A stretch of DNA of 64,000 bases from Morganella sibonii (lineage in GTDB: Bacteria; Pseudomonadota; Gammaproteobacteria; Enterobacterales; Enterobacteriaceae). The notes under the pieces were generated by a model. The model did not search any database. It saw only the letters and a program-made list of their open reading frames with translations, and had not been told where the DNA came from. Below, one piece after another: positions 36,679 to 46,114 of this stretch. The stretch's first letter is position 1. Each line of letters starts with the position of its first letter. The stretch is taken from NCBI RefSeq assembly GCF_040560245.1, contig NZ_JAKMWP010000009.1; one strand, 5' to 3'. The translations under genes were made by a program, and so were the position numbers.

Positions 36679-37752
36679 ATGCAAACAGCATCCGCGCCGG
36701 TACAGCGTATTCTGGTAATAAAACTCCGTCATCACGGCGATATGCTGCTGATAACACCAGTGATTAATACACTGAAAGCGAATTACCCGGATGCTGAGGT
36801 GGATGTTCTCCTGTATCAGGAAACGGCACCAATGCTCAGCCGTCATCCCAGCATCAGCCATATTTTTGCCATGGACAGAGCCTGGCGTAAAGAAGGAACC
36901 TGTAAACGTATCGGGCATGAGTGGCGTTTACTGAAATCCCTGCGTCAGCGCCGTTATGATCTGGTGGTGAATCTGGCCGATCAGTGGTACAGCGCGATCG
37001 TAACCCGTTTTACCGGCGCCCGTATCCGTATCGGGCTGGATTTATGGAAACGGCAGAGTATTTTCTGGAAAAAGTGTTACACCCTGCTGGCAGATACCTC
37101 ACAGGAATCTGTCATGCATACGGTGGAGCAGAATCTTAACGGATTAACCCCGCTGAATCTGCCGGTGACTGTCAGTCATGTCACGATGGCGTATTCAGAG
37201 GAAGACCGGCAGAAGACAGAGCAGCTTTTGCAGCATAAACAGGTGACCGGTGAGTATATTGTGGTGCAGCCGACGTCCCGCTGGTTCTACAAGTGCTGGG
37301 ATGACGACAAAATGAGTGACGTTATCCGCACCCTGGCGGATGAAGGACATCAGATTGTCCTCAGCAGCGGGCCGGATGCGCGTGAAAAAGAGATGGTGGC
37401 ATCCATCCTGGCGCGGTGTCAGCAGGCAGTGGCAGACGGCCGGATTGTCTCCGTTGCCGGAGAACTGACCCTGCCTCAGCTTGCAGCCTTGATTGATCGC
37501 GCAAAACTGTATATCGGCGTGGATTCTGTTCCGATGCATATGGCCGCCGCCCTGAAAACCCCTATGATAGCCCTGTTCGGCCCGACAAAACTGGTGTTCT
37601 GGTCGCCGTGGCAGGCAACCGGTGAGATCATTAAAGCATCAGACTACGGCGAACAGCCGGACCCGGATGATGTGGATACCGGGACGGATGAGCGTTACCT
37701 GAGTCCGATCCCGGCAGAAGCGGTGATTGCAGCGGCACGGAGATATTTATGA
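36679..37752 (+). CDS. waaQ: LPS heptosyltransferase III WaaQ
   Basis: A 357-residue GT9 enzyme: ILVIKLRHHGDMLLITPVINTLK at the N-terminus, VQPTSRWFYKCWDDDKM in the middle, and YIGVDSVPMHMAAALKTP near the C-terminus. WaaQ adds the branching heptose III to heptose II of the inner core. It leads a plus-strand operon with the next three genes; its stop overlaps wabG by four bases. Confidence 0.92.
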   Translation: MQTASAPVQRILVIKLRHHGDMLLITPVINTLKANYPDAEVDVLLYQETAPMLSRHPSISHIFAMDRAWRKEGTCKRIGHEWRLLKSLRQRRYDLVVNLADQWYSAIVTRFTGARIRIGLDLWKRQSIFWKKCYTLLADTSQESVMHTVEQNLNGLTPLNLPVTVSHVTMAYSEEDRQKTEQLLQHKQVTGEYIVVQPTSRWFYKCWDDDKMSDVIRTLADEGHQIVLSSGPDAREKEMVASILARCQQAVADGRIVSVAGELTLPQLAALIDRAKLYIGVDSVPMHMAAALKTPMIALFGPTKLVFWSPWQATGEIIKASDYGEQPDPDDVDTGTDERYLSPIPAEAVIAAARRYL

Positions 37753-38876
37753 AAGAGATGCGTCTGGCGATTGTCCGTCAGAAATACCGTCCGGACGGCG
37801 GCGCGGAGCGTTTTGTATCCCGGGCGCTGGAAGCACTGGATAACCGGAATCTGGAGCTGAATGTTATCACCCGCTCCTGGCAGGGCGCGGCTGCACCCGG
37901 CTGGCATATCCATGTGGTGAATCCGCCGAAGTGGGGCCGGATCAGCCGCGAACGGGGATTCGCGAATGCCGCCCGAACCTGCTGGCAAAAAGAAAAATTT
38001 GATATTGTGCAGAGCCATGAGCGTATTGCCGGCTGTGATATTTACCGGGCCGGTGATGGAGTGCACCGCCGCTGGCTGTTACAGCGGGCGCGGGTACTGC
38101 CTGCCTGGCGGGCAAAACTGTTATTTGCCTCACCGTACCACCGTTATGTGATGAAGGCGGAGCAGGAGATGTACCATGATCCGCACTTTAAGCAGGTGAT
38201 TTGTAATTCAGTGATGGTAAAAAAAGAGGTGATGGAAGACTTTGGTTTGTCAGAGTCACAGATAACCGTCATCTATAACGGGATTGATTCTGAGAAATTT
38301 CATCCGTTACCGGAAGCTGAGCGCCTTGCGCGGCGGCAGACTTATCAAATTCCGGCAGCGGCAAAATGTCTGGTGTATGTCGGTTCCGGATTTGAACGCA
38401 AAGGGCTTGCGGCCGCGATTGCTGCTGTCAGCCGCAATGATGCGTATCTGCTGGTAATCGGTCAGGATAAGGCAGAAAAAAAATATCGTCAGCTGGCCGT
38501 GTCTCTGGGGTGCGCTGATCGTATCCGCTTTGCGGGCATGCAGAAACAGACACTGCCGTTTTATCAGATGAGTGACGGGCTGCTGCTGCCGACGCTGTAT
38601 GATCCGTTCCCGAATGTGGTACCGGAGGCGATGGCTTGCGCACTGCCGGTGATCACCAGCACCACCTGCGGCGGAGCGGAGTTTATCACGCAGGGTGAAG
38701 AGGGGTTTGTCTGTGATGCGCTCGATATTGACGGGCTGGCAGAGGCGGTATCACAACTCCCTTGTGATCACCTCAGCAGCCGGATGTCGGAATGTGCCCG
38801 GCAGCGGGTTTTACCTTATACACCGGCGGCGTTATCACAGCAGCTTATCGATCTTTACGGGCGGGTCCTGGCATAA
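37749..38876 (+). CDS. wabG: LPS core GT4 glycosyltransferase, WabG/WaaG type
   Basis: A 375-residue GT4 enzyme. RLAIVRQKYRPDGGAERFVSRALEAL and SHERIAGCDIYRAGDGVHRRWL resemble Klebsiella WabG, a galacturonic acid transferase acting on heptose II, more than E. coli WaaG. GSGFERKGL and the catalytic-domain phrase PNVVPEAMACALPVI are present. It sits between waaQ and a WabH-like gene, the same neighbours as in Klebsiella. Confidence 0.78.
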   Translation: MKEMRLAIVRQKYRPDGGAERFVSRALEALDNRNLELNVITRSWQGAAAPGWHIHVVNPPKWGRISRERGFANAARTCWQKEKFDIVQSHERIAGCDIYRAGDGVHRRWLLQRARVLPAWRAKLLFASPYHRYVMKAEQEMYHDPHFKQVICNSVMVKKEVMEDFGLSESQITVIYNGIDSEKFHPLPEAERLARRQTYQIPAAAKCLVYVGSGFERKGLAAAIAAVSRNDAYLLVIGQDKAEKKYRQLAVSLGCADRIRFAGMQKQTLPFYQMSDGLLLPTLYDPFPNVVPEAMACALPVITSTTCGGAEFITQGEEGFVCDALDIDGLAEAVSQLPCDHLSSRMSECARQRVLPYTPAALSQQLIDLYGRVLA

Positions 38877-39997
38877 TGAAACAGCATATCTTATTTATTA
38901 TTGACGGTTTACCGGGCGGCGGCGCTGAACGGGTGGTTCTGAGCCTGAGCCACGGACTGGTTCTGGCCGGTTATGATGTGACGCTGTTATCACTCAGTAA
39001 TACCCGTGATTATGATATTCCGGAAGGCGTGGATTATCAGGTATCCGCGGACACATACCGGGGATTGTTCCGCCGTCAGACTGAAATCCGGCGTCGTGCC
39101 GGAAAAATGGATTCTTTTTTATCCGGCCTGTTTGCCCGCAAAGGTAAACCGGTACTGGTGGTGTCCAATCTGCACAAAACCGACCGTATTGTGGCCGCAT
39201 CACAGGTGCTGGCCGGGCTGAATGTCTGGTTCTGTCTTCACGGTATGTTTTCGGCCAGTTACCTGGGGAATAAAACCGGTCTGCGCCGCCGCGTGAAACA
39301 GGCGAAAATCCGCAGTGTGTATAACGGACGGAATATTATCGGGGTTTCCGGTGCGGTGTGCCGGGATTTATGTGAAAACGTCGGGGTGACTCCGCAGCAG
39401 TGTGTGACTATTTATAACCCGTTTGATGTTGCGGATATTCAGCGCCAGTCGCTGAAAGATAATCCGTATCAGGGGCAGGATTATATGGTGCATCTCGGGC
39501 GTTTTCATGAGGTAAAACGGCAGGACAGATTACTGACCGCATTTGCGCTGGCTAATCTGCCGTGCAAACTGCTGCTGGCGGGGCAGGGCAGTGAGTCGTT
39601 TACACAGACACTGAAAAGTCAGGTGGCTGAACTGGGGCTGGAAGACCGTGTGGAATTTATCGGCTTTCAGTCAAAACCGATGCCGATCATTCGTGGTGCA
39701 AAAGCTGTGGTTCTGAGCTCTGACAGCGAGGGACTTTCTTCTGTTCTGATCGAATCGCTGATCTGTGGTACACCGGTTGTCAGTACACGCTGTCCGGGAG
39801 GGATCAGTGAAATTATGACCGGTGAACTTACCGCTTATTTATCCGACCTGACCCCTGTCAGCCTGGCGGAGAAAATCCGCCTGGTTTATGAACATCCGCC
39901 GGTGATCACCCCGGAGATGTATAATAAGTTTGAGCAGCAGACGATAGTCAGTCAGTACTGCGACCTGATTCAGCCAGTCGCGTCAACACACGCGTGA
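38876..39997 (+). CDS. wabH: GT4 glycosyltransferase, probable WabH (GlcNAc transferase)
   Basis: A 373-residue GT4 enzyme with FIIDGLPGGGAERVVLSLS at the N-terminus and DSEGLSSVLIESLICGTPVVST at the C-terminal nucleotide-sugar site. Its start overlaps the wabG stop by one base (TAATG). In Klebsiella, WabH adds GlcNAc to GalA and a deacetylase, WabN, then converts it to GlcN. Here a deacetylase gene follows directly, which supports the assignment. The sugar specificity is inferred from context. Confidence 0.68.
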   Translation: MKQHILFIIDGLPGGGAERVVLSLSHGLVLAGYDVTLLSLSNTRDYDIPEGVDYQVSADTYRGLFRRQTEIRRRAGKMDSFLSGLFARKGKPVLVVSNLHKTDRIVAASQVLAGLNVWFCLHGMFSASYLGNKTGLRRRVKQAKIRSVYNGRNIIGVSGAVCRDLCENVGVTPQQCVTIYNPFDVADIQRQSLKDNPYQGQDYMVHLGRFHEVKRQDRLLTAFALANLPCKLLLAGQGSESFTQTLKSQVAELGLEDRVEFIGFQSKPMPIIRGAKAVVLSSDSEGLSSVLIESLICGTPVVSTRCPGGISEIMTGELTAYLSDLTPVSLAEKIRLVYEHPPVITPEMYNKFEQQTIVSQYCDLIQPVASTHA

Positions 39998-40008
39998 GGA
40001 GCACAACC

Positions 40009-40986
40009 ATGGCGAAACCCGCTTTTATCATCACCCTTGATACAGAGGGGGATAACCTCTGGGAATCCGGTCCGGCGATCACTACGCAGAACACCCGGTT
40101 TTTACCGCGTTTTCAGACACTGTGTGAGAAGTACAGCTTTAAGCCGGTCTGGCTGACCAATTATGAAATGGCCACCGATGATGCCTATATTGAATTTGCG
40201 CAGGATGTGATTGCCCGGCAGACCGGAGAGATCGGCATGCATCTGCATGCCTGGAACAGTCCGCCGCTGAAAGCACTGACAGCGGATGATGATCGCTTCC
40301 AGCCCTATCTGATTGAGTACCCTGACGATGTGATGAAAGAAAAAATTAATGTTATGACATCGCTGCTGGAAGATAAATTACAGACCAAAATGGTCAGTCA
40401 CCGTGCAGGCCGCTGGGCATTCAATGAAAAATATGCCCGCTTACTGGCAGAGTTTGGTTATCAGACCGATTGTTCCGTGACACCACGGGTGAACTGGGCA
40501 TATACCCCCGGAGCACCGGCACCCATCGGTAACGGCGGCACCAATTACCTGAACTTTCCGTCTGACGCCTATTTTATGGATCTGAATGATATCCGCCGTG
40601 CCGGGGATTCTTCCCTGTTACAGGTGCCGATGAGTGTTCAGTTCCGTCATTCCCCGCTGATGAACGGTCTGAAACAGTTTTACGACAAGTTACGCGGCAA
40701 AAAGCGTTCGCCGTCCGTAAATTGGCTGCGGCCGAAAGGCGGGAATCTGGCGCAGATGCAGCAGGTAGTTGATGCCTGTCTGGCTCAGGGAAACGATCAC
40801 ATTGAATTTATGCTGCATTCCTCTGAGTTTATGCCGGGCGGAAGCCCGACATTCAGGGATGAGGCGGCGATTGATGCACTGTATGATGATCTGGAACAGC
40901 TGTTTGCGTATATCGCTCAGCGTGCGGAAGGCATGACGCTGGCGGAGTTTTATCAGCGGAAACTCGCACAGCGTAACGCATCGTAA
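40009..40986 (+). CDS. wabN: LPS core sugar deacetylase, WabN type
   Basis: A 325-residue NodB-like polysaccharide deacetylase: FIITLDTEGDNLW at the N-terminus carries the catalytic aspartates, MHLHAWNSPPL the metal histidines, and SHRAGRWAFN the arginine motif. WabN in Klebsiella removes the acetyl group from core GlcNAc so the outer core can be extended. I start at ATG 40009 behind GAGGAG; a GTG at 39994 is in frame but has no better signal. Last gene of the operon, it converges on waaC. Confidence 0.75.
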   Translation: MAKPAFIITLDTEGDNLWESGPAITTQNTRFLPRFQTLCEKYSFKPVWLTNYEMATDDAYIEFAQDVIARQTGEIGMHLHAWNSPPLKALTADDDRFQPYLIEYPDDVMKEKINVMTSLLEDKLQTKMVSHRAGRWAFNEKYARLLAEFGYQTDCSVTPRVNWAYTPGAPAPIGNGGTNYLNFPSDAYFMDLNDIRRAGDSSLLQVPMSVQFRHSPLMNGLKQFYDKLRGKKRSPSVNWLRPKGGNLAQMQQVVDACLAQGNDHIEFMLHSSEFMPGGSPTFRDEAAIDALYDDLEQLFAYIAQRAEGMTLAEFYQRKLAQRNAS

Positions 40987-40988
40987 TC

Positions 40989-41966
40989 CTAACGCGGCAT
41001 GTGCTCTGCCATCGCGGCGAGCACATCATCCGCACTGACAGAGGATAAATCCCCGTCTTTTGCTGTCAGGGCAAACTGTCCTTTACCGTAACCGCCGATA
41101 AGCCCCGGATCAGTCGGGCCGTACAGGGTGATATTGGGTTTATCCAGTGCCGCTGTCAGGTGGCTCAGCCCGGTATCCACTGAAATCACGCCCTCCGCAC
41201 CGGCAATTTCTGCCGCCACACCAGCCAGTGATAACTTCGGTAATACATGCACATGCGTGAATCCGGCCGCCAGACGCTGCGCCCGCTCCTGTTCATGCGG
41301 TGCGCCCCACGGCAGGCGGATATGCAGACCACTGTCAGACAGCTGTGCAAACAGCGCCCGCCAGTGTGACTCCGGCCAGTGTTTGGTATCGCGGGTGGTG
41401 GCGTGCAGGCAGACCAGATACGGTGCGGTCTCTGCCGGTGTGGTGCGGTTATTCAGAAAATGGGCGGCAATCGCGTAATCGCCCGGTATCTGCGGTTTTT
41501 CATAACCGAGACTCAGGGCAAAAAGCTGACGGATGCGCTCAACGGCATGCTGTGTCTTACTGACTGCGTGTTTTTCATCATAGAAAAAACTTGCCAGCGG
41601 CTCGCGGATACTGTGCCGGTCATAGCCGTGTTTGCGGCCGTGAGCCAGCCGGGTGACCAGCAGGGCGCTTTTAATCAGCCCCTGTGCATCAATTACTGCA
41701 TCATAAGTCTGTGATTGTACGGCTTCGCGGAACTGACGGCGCTCACTGCGGATATCACGGCGGAACCAGTTTTTCCGCCAGCGGCGGATAGCGACGGGGA
41801 TGACGCGATCAACCGCAGAGTGCCAGCCCGGGATCTGGGCGAAGCCCTCTTCAACCACCCAGTCAAAGGTGATATCCGGGAATACCTGCACAGCGTCAGT
41901 CAGTGCGGGCAGCGTATGCAGCACATCGCCCATCGACGAGGTTTTGACGATTAACACACGGCGCAT
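40989..41966 (-). CDS. waaC: LPS heptosyltransferase I
   Basis: Adds the first heptose to Kdo. The 325-residue GT9 protein starts MRRVLIVKTSSMGDVLHTLPALTDA and has SVDTGLSHLTAALDKPNITLYGPTDP near the C-terminus, both diagnostic of WaaC. It overlaps waaF by 16 bases, giving the minus-strand operon hldD-waaF-waaC as in E. coli. Confidence 0.96.
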   Translation of the reverse strand: MRRVLIVKTSSMGDVLHTLPALTDAVQVFPDITFDWVVEEGFAQIPGWHSAVDRVIPVAIRRWRKNWFRRDIRSERRQFREAVQSQTYDAVIDAQGLIKSALLVTRLAHGRKHGYDRHSIREPLASFFYDEKHAVSKTQHAVERIRQLFALSLGYEKPQIPGDYAIAAHFLNNRTTPAETAPYLVCLHATTRDTKHWPESHWRALFAQLSDSGLHIRLPWGAPHEQERAQRLAAGFTHVHVLPKLSLAGVAAEIAGAEGVISVDTGLSHLTAALDKPNITLYGPTDPGLIGGYGKGQFALTAKDGDLSSVSADDVLAAMAEHMPR

Positions 41967-43012
41967 GACGGGGAACTCTTCAGCAAATCATCCAGTTCAG
42001 ACAGAACACGTTCCGGCTGAATATCAATCAGGCTCTGGTGATAGCCCTCATGCGCATCCCCTTTGCGGACTTTGTGATAACCGGTGATCAGGCGGATAAC
42101 ACGGGCCTTATCTGACAGCGGCGGCGTGAAATCCGGGCTGCTCGGGCCGTATAAGGCGACCAGCGGGCGATCCAGTGCGGCGGCCACATGCATCAGACCG
42201 GAATCGTTGGTGATAATGGCATGACAACCGGCAATCAGGTTTACCGCCTGTTCCAGCGAGGTTTTTCCGGCCAGATTCAGACAGTTTTCACGCTGCTCAT
42301 CACTGAGCATGGCGAGAATATCCTCTCCGGCGGCGTGATCTTTTTCCGAGCCGAACAGGATTATCTGAAAATCACGCTCATCAATCAGTTTCTTCGCTAA
42401 TTCACCGTAGTGATAATGCGGCCAGCGTTTGGCCGGGCCAAACTCAGCCCCCGGACAAAAACCGATGACCGGGCGGTGATCGCTGATATTAAACGCCGCC
42501 ATGCTCTCGGCGATATCCTCATCCCGCACCACCAGCTTCGGCCACAACAGAGGCTGCGGCAGGGCGGTGGCGGCAGGGACATCCGCTTTATCATACGCGA
42601 GGGCAACATAGCGCTGCACCATCAGCGGAAAAGCGGCTTTGTCGAGTTTCCGGTGATCGTTGAGCAGACCATAACGCATCTCGCCCAGCCAGCCGGTGCG
42701 CACCGGGATCTTCGCAAAAAACGGCACCAGAGCCGATTTTAACGAGTTCGGCAGCACATAGGCACGATCATACTTATTATCACGCAGGGAATGCCCCAGA
42801 CGGCGGCGCTCGCCGAGAGCCAGAGCGCCGTGGCCGAGCGGCATGGCGATAGCTTCATCCACTTCCGGCATTTTTGCCAGCAGCGGACGGCACCACGCAG
42901 GTGCCATCACATCAATTGTTGCCTGCGGATAACGTGTTTTCAGGGTACGGTAAAGGCTTTGTGACATCATCATGTCACCGACCCACGACGGCCCGATCAC
43001 CAGAATTTTCAT
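41951..43012 (-). CDS. waaF: LPS heptosyltransferase II
   Basis: Adds the second heptose. The 353-residue GT9 protein has MKILVIGPSWVGDMMMSQSLYRTLK, FCPGAEFGPAKRWPHYHYGELA and TNDSGLMHVAAALDRPLVALYGPSSP, all typical of WaaF. It starts ten bases after the hldD stop. Confidence 0.96.
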   Translation of the reverse strand: MKILVIGPSWVGDMMMSQSLYRTLKTRYPQATIDVMAPAWCRPLLAKMPEVDEAIAMPLGHGALALGERRRLGHSLRDNKYDRAYVLPNSLKSALVPFFAKIPVRTGWLGEMRYGLLNDHRKLDKAAFPLMVQRYVALAYDKADVPAATALPQPLLWPKLVVRDEDIAESMAAFNISDHRPVIGFCPGAEFGPAKRWPHYHYGELAKKLIDERDFQIILFGSEKDHAAGEDILAMLSDEQRENCLNLAGKTSLEQAVNLIAGCHAIITNDSGLMHVAAALDRPLVALYGPSSPDFTPPLSDKARVIRLITGYHKVRKGDAHEGYHQSLIDIQPERVLSELDDLLKSSPSCAVC

Positions 43013-43022
43013 GTGCGTTTAA

Positions 43023-43961
43023 TTAATTTCCCTGATTTAACCAAGCCATATATTCACGAACACCTTCGGCGACCGTTTTGAATTCGCCCGGATAACCAGC
43101 GGCACGCAGATTGGTCAGGTCAGCCTGGGTATAAGCCTGATAACGGCCTTTCAGTTTTTCCGGGAACGGAATGTAATCGAGAGCACACTGGCGATCAGTG
43201 TGGAACCCGGTCACGGCATCGGCGACTGCCTGGAAAGATTCCGCACGGCCGGTACCGCAGTTGAAAATACCGGATTTGGCATTTTTCCAGAACCACAGGT
43301 TCACATCCGCCACATCACCCACATAGATGAAATCGCGCAGGAAGTTTTCGCTACCGGAGAATAATTTCGGGTTTTCGCCGTTTAAAATCTGATTATTCAG
43401 ATGGAAAGCGACACTCGCCATGCTGCCTTTATGGCCTTCACGCGGGCCGTACACATTGAAATAACGGAAACCGCAGATCTGAGATTCTGCTTCCGGCAGG
43501 ATTTCGCGGACATACTGATCAAACAGGAATTTCGAATAACCATACACGTTCAATGGTTTTTCATACTGCCGGTCTTCAATAAAGTTATCGCTGCGTCCGC
43601 CGTAGGTGGCGGCAGAAGAGGCATACAGGAACGGGATCCGGCGATCCAGACAATAATGCAGCAGTTCTTTGGAGTACTGATAGTTATTATCCATCATGTA
43701 CTTGCCGTCCCACTCGGTTGTGGAAGAACAGGCACCTTCATGGAAAACCGCTTCGACATCCCCGAAATCATCCCCGGCCACAATACCGGCGATAAAATCT
43801 TCTTTATCCATGTAATCGGCGATATTCAGATCCACCAGATTGACAAACTTGGTACCGTCTTTCAGGTTATCCACGACTAAAATATCAGTATAGCCGTCAT
43901 CATTCAGTGCTTTTACAATATTGCTGCCGATAAATCCGGCGCCGCCGGTGACAATAATCAT
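43023..43961 (-). CDS. hldD: ADP-L-glycero-D-manno-heptose-6-epimerase
   Basis: Last step in making the heptose donor for WaaC and WaaF. The 312 residues begin MIIVTGGAGFIGSNIVKAL (NAD-binding) and contain YGYSKFLFDQYVRE with the catalytic tyrosine and lysine. E. coli HldD has 310. I start at ATG 43961; the frame is open eight codons upstream. In E. coli this gene also has a heat-shock promoter; here only a weak CCCCCATCA -10-like match is seen upstream. Confidence 0.96.
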   Translation of the reverse strand: MIIVTGGAGFIGSNIVKALNDDGYTDILVVDNLKDGTKFVNLVDLNIADYMDKEDFIAGIVAGDDFGDVEAVFHEGACSSTTEWDGKYMMDNNYQYSKELLHYCLDRRIPFLYASSAATYGGRSDNFIEDRQYEKPLNVYGYSKFLFDQYVREILPEAESQICGFRYFNVYGPREGHKGSMASVAFHLNNQILNGENPKLFSGSENFLRDFIYVGDVADVNLWFWKNAKSGIFNCGTGRAESFQAVADAVTGFHTDRQCALDYIPFPEKLKGRYQAYTQADLTNLRAAGYPGEFKTVAEGVREYMAWLNQGN

Positions 43962-44174
43962 CACGCATTCCTCTGTTCGGTTCATTTAAGAAAATGAAAA
44001 AATCACTGCTTTCATCATAGCATTGATGGGGGTCTGACGTGGATGAAAAAATTGCGGCGGCAGGAAGATCCCATGTGCCTCCAGGTTGTTTTCCGCGGGT
44101 GATCTGTTATACCGTGGATATTATTTATTATGTTATCCGGCAGGACAGTGTCTCCGGACTTTAAAGGAATATGC

Positions 44175-45104
44175 ATGAATACGACCACTGTTTTCCGGTT
44201 ACCATTATTATTTGTACTGGCCTATGTTCTTATCCTGAGTGGTTCGCTGATCCTGGTCTCTTATCCGAATATCAGTGCCCATTCCCCTGAATTAACACTG
44301 GCAGCCTATTTGTCAAAAATATTTGCATTTCAGCTGATTCAGCTGACCGGGCTTTTCACTCTGACATCCTTATTTTTTTATCATTACCGGATAACACAGC
44401 TGAACCGGAAAACCGTGTTGGGTGTTATTGGTCTCACTATTTTTCTGTATGCGGTGAACAGTATTCTCGGCGGACTGAAAATGGAGTGGCTCGGCTATCT
44501 GCTGGAGAAAATGCAAAATAATGATCTGGATTTTTCTGATATTGCCCTGATGATGAAAACCGCAGATATTTTTCTGTATCTGGCTTCATTTATCTTACTG
44601 GGCATAGCAACCCGCCTGGTGGCGCATTATTATATTAAAGTCAGCCAGCCGGCGGTTATTCCTGACGGAAATTTACCGGATATTTATGCATTATTGTTCA
44701 GTACCGGGATGGTATACCTGATGTGGATGATCACATTATTCCTGGCGGCACTGATACCGGTCTATTTCCCCGGAGGACTGCCGGATCCGGTATCTGCACA
44801 TGCATATACCACTGCGGTGAGTCTGATTGTTTCGTGTGCTGTTATTTTTTTCGTTGTCCGTTCCCGTTTCCCGGTTGCGGGAGGAACACTGAAAATCAGG
44901 CCGCTGGTCATTTCCGTTCTGCTCAGCACGGTGCTCAGTTTTCTGGCGATGGTGGCTGTCACGGCCGGTACTATTTATATGGTATTAGTCACCGATAATT
45001 TCCGGCACTTCGGGGAGACCGGGTTATGGACTATAACGGCGGTTTGTGTCGTGCTGACACTGTGGATAAGCCGTGCGGTCACCGGTGTGATGTTCCGCCG
45101 GTAA
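44175..45104 (+). CDS. Polytopic membrane protein of unknown function (paralog 1)
   Basis: A 309-residue protein with about eight hydrophobic segments and no family I recognise. I start at ATG 44175, with AAAGGA seven bases upstream. It opens TVFRLPLLFVLAYV and ends soon after the last helix. The next gene opens the same way (FFRLPLLFVLVW) and has similar size and hydropathy, so the two look like diverged tandem duplicates. Neither has obvious charged catalytic motifs. They lie between hldD and yibQ, where E. coli has no such genes. Confidence 0.65.
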   Translation: MNTTTVFRLPLLFVLAYVLILSGSLILVSYPNISAHSPELTLAAYLSKIFAFQLIQLTGLFTLTSLFFYHYRITQLNRKTVLGVIGLTIFLYAVNSILGGLKMEWLGYLLEKMQNNDLDFSDIALMMKTADIFLYLASFILLGIATRLVAHYYIKVSQPAVIPDGNLPDIYALLFSTGMVYLMWMITLFLAALIPVYFPGGLPDPVSAHAYTTAVSLIVSCAVIFFVVRSRFPVAGGTLKIRPLVISVLLSTVLSFLAMVAVTAGTIYMVLVTDNFRHFGETGLWTITAVCVVLTLWISRAVTGVMFRR

Positions 45105-45130
45105 CGGGCTGATATAAAAAGGAGTGATAC

Positions 45131-46114
45131 ATGCAGGAAGCATCATCCGCGGATAACACATCATTTTTCCGGCTACCGCTGTTATTTGTGCTGGTCTGGC
45201 TGGGGGCAGGATACCTATGGGTATATGTTATTCTTCCGAAATTGCTGACGGGGTATGCCTTTTATTACCTCTGGCCGCTGATTCAGCTTAACAGCATCAC
45301 GGAGTGGATTGTTTACAGTCCGCTGTTCTTTGTGGTCACGTCATTTGTTTTCCTGCAGCGGCATTTCAGCCGGGCGGATTCCGGGGCGGTTATCCGGGTC
45401 ATTATTATGGCGGTTATCTGTTTTGTCCTGATTGAAGCCGCCGGTTTTCTGCAGCTGATGATGACATTACCCGGTATGGAAAAGAGGCCGCATTTTTCCT
45501 CTCCGCCGGTACTGATGATGACACTGCACTGGTTTTTAAAATTGCTGGTGGCGGTTGCCGTTGTATGGCTGACCACGTGGCTGATGACCAGAGCATGCAG
45601 TAAAAATACCCCGGAATCCCGGCTGACACCGCAGAATCACCGTCTGGTGAACAGTGTATTACTGGTGATACCGATGCTGGTCATTTATTTTCTGACGTCA
45701 TTCCTGATTTTTATAACCGCGGCGGACAGCTCGTCCCGTGAGGGGATCATACAGTTCGTGTTTATTCTGTTTACCTCCGGGTTCACGGACTTATTGCTGC
45801 AACTGCTGATCATGGCTTCTGTTCTGATTGCGTTACTGTACAGCGCCTTCGGATACAGCGGGGAACAGCTGCGGGTAAAACGACTGTTGCTGACAGCTGT
45901 GGCTGGTGCACTGGTGATCGGTCTGGTGTATTACGGGCTGATTTTTATCTCGTTTTATTTTACCGGCGGTAATACTTACGGTAATCCGGACGCAACGGAA
46001 GGCTCAGTTACCGCTTCCCGCTATCTGGGCCTTGTGACCGCCGGGTTTATTCTGCGGATGATGGTGAAAAAACTGTTCCGGGAAATACCGGCATCGGAAC
46101 CGATGACGAATTAA
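45131..46114 (+). CDS. Polytopic membrane protein of unknown function (paralog 2)
   Basis: A 327-residue protein with seven to eight hydrophobic segments, 26 bases behind its paralog and preceded by AAAAAGGAGTGATAC. The shared opening FFRLPLLFVL, overall length and helix spacing indicate common descent with the gene before it, though similarity elsewhere is weak. Its last four bases overlap the convergent yibQ stop. No function can be named from sequence. Confidence 0.65.
   Translation: MQEASSADNTSFFRLPLLFVLVWLGAGYLWVYVILPKLLTGYAFYYLWPLIQLNSITEWIVYSPLFFVVTSFVFLQRHFSRADSGAVIRVIIMAVICFVLIEAAGFLQLMMTLPGMEKRPHFSSPPVLMMTLHWFLKLLVAVAVVWLTTWLMTRACSKNTPESRLTPQNHRLVNSVLLVIPMLVIYFLTSFLIFITAADSSSREGIIQFVFILFTSGFTDLLLQLLIMASVLIALLYSAFGYSGEQLRVKRLLLTAVAGALVIGLVYYGLIFISFYFTGGNTYGNPDATEGSVTASRYLGLVTAGFILRMMVKKLFREIPASEPMTN

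Noticed and set aside
43962..44060. Heat-shock (sigma-32) promoter for hldD
   Set aside because: CCCCCATCA resembles a -10, but no CTTGAAA-like -35 is found at the right distance.
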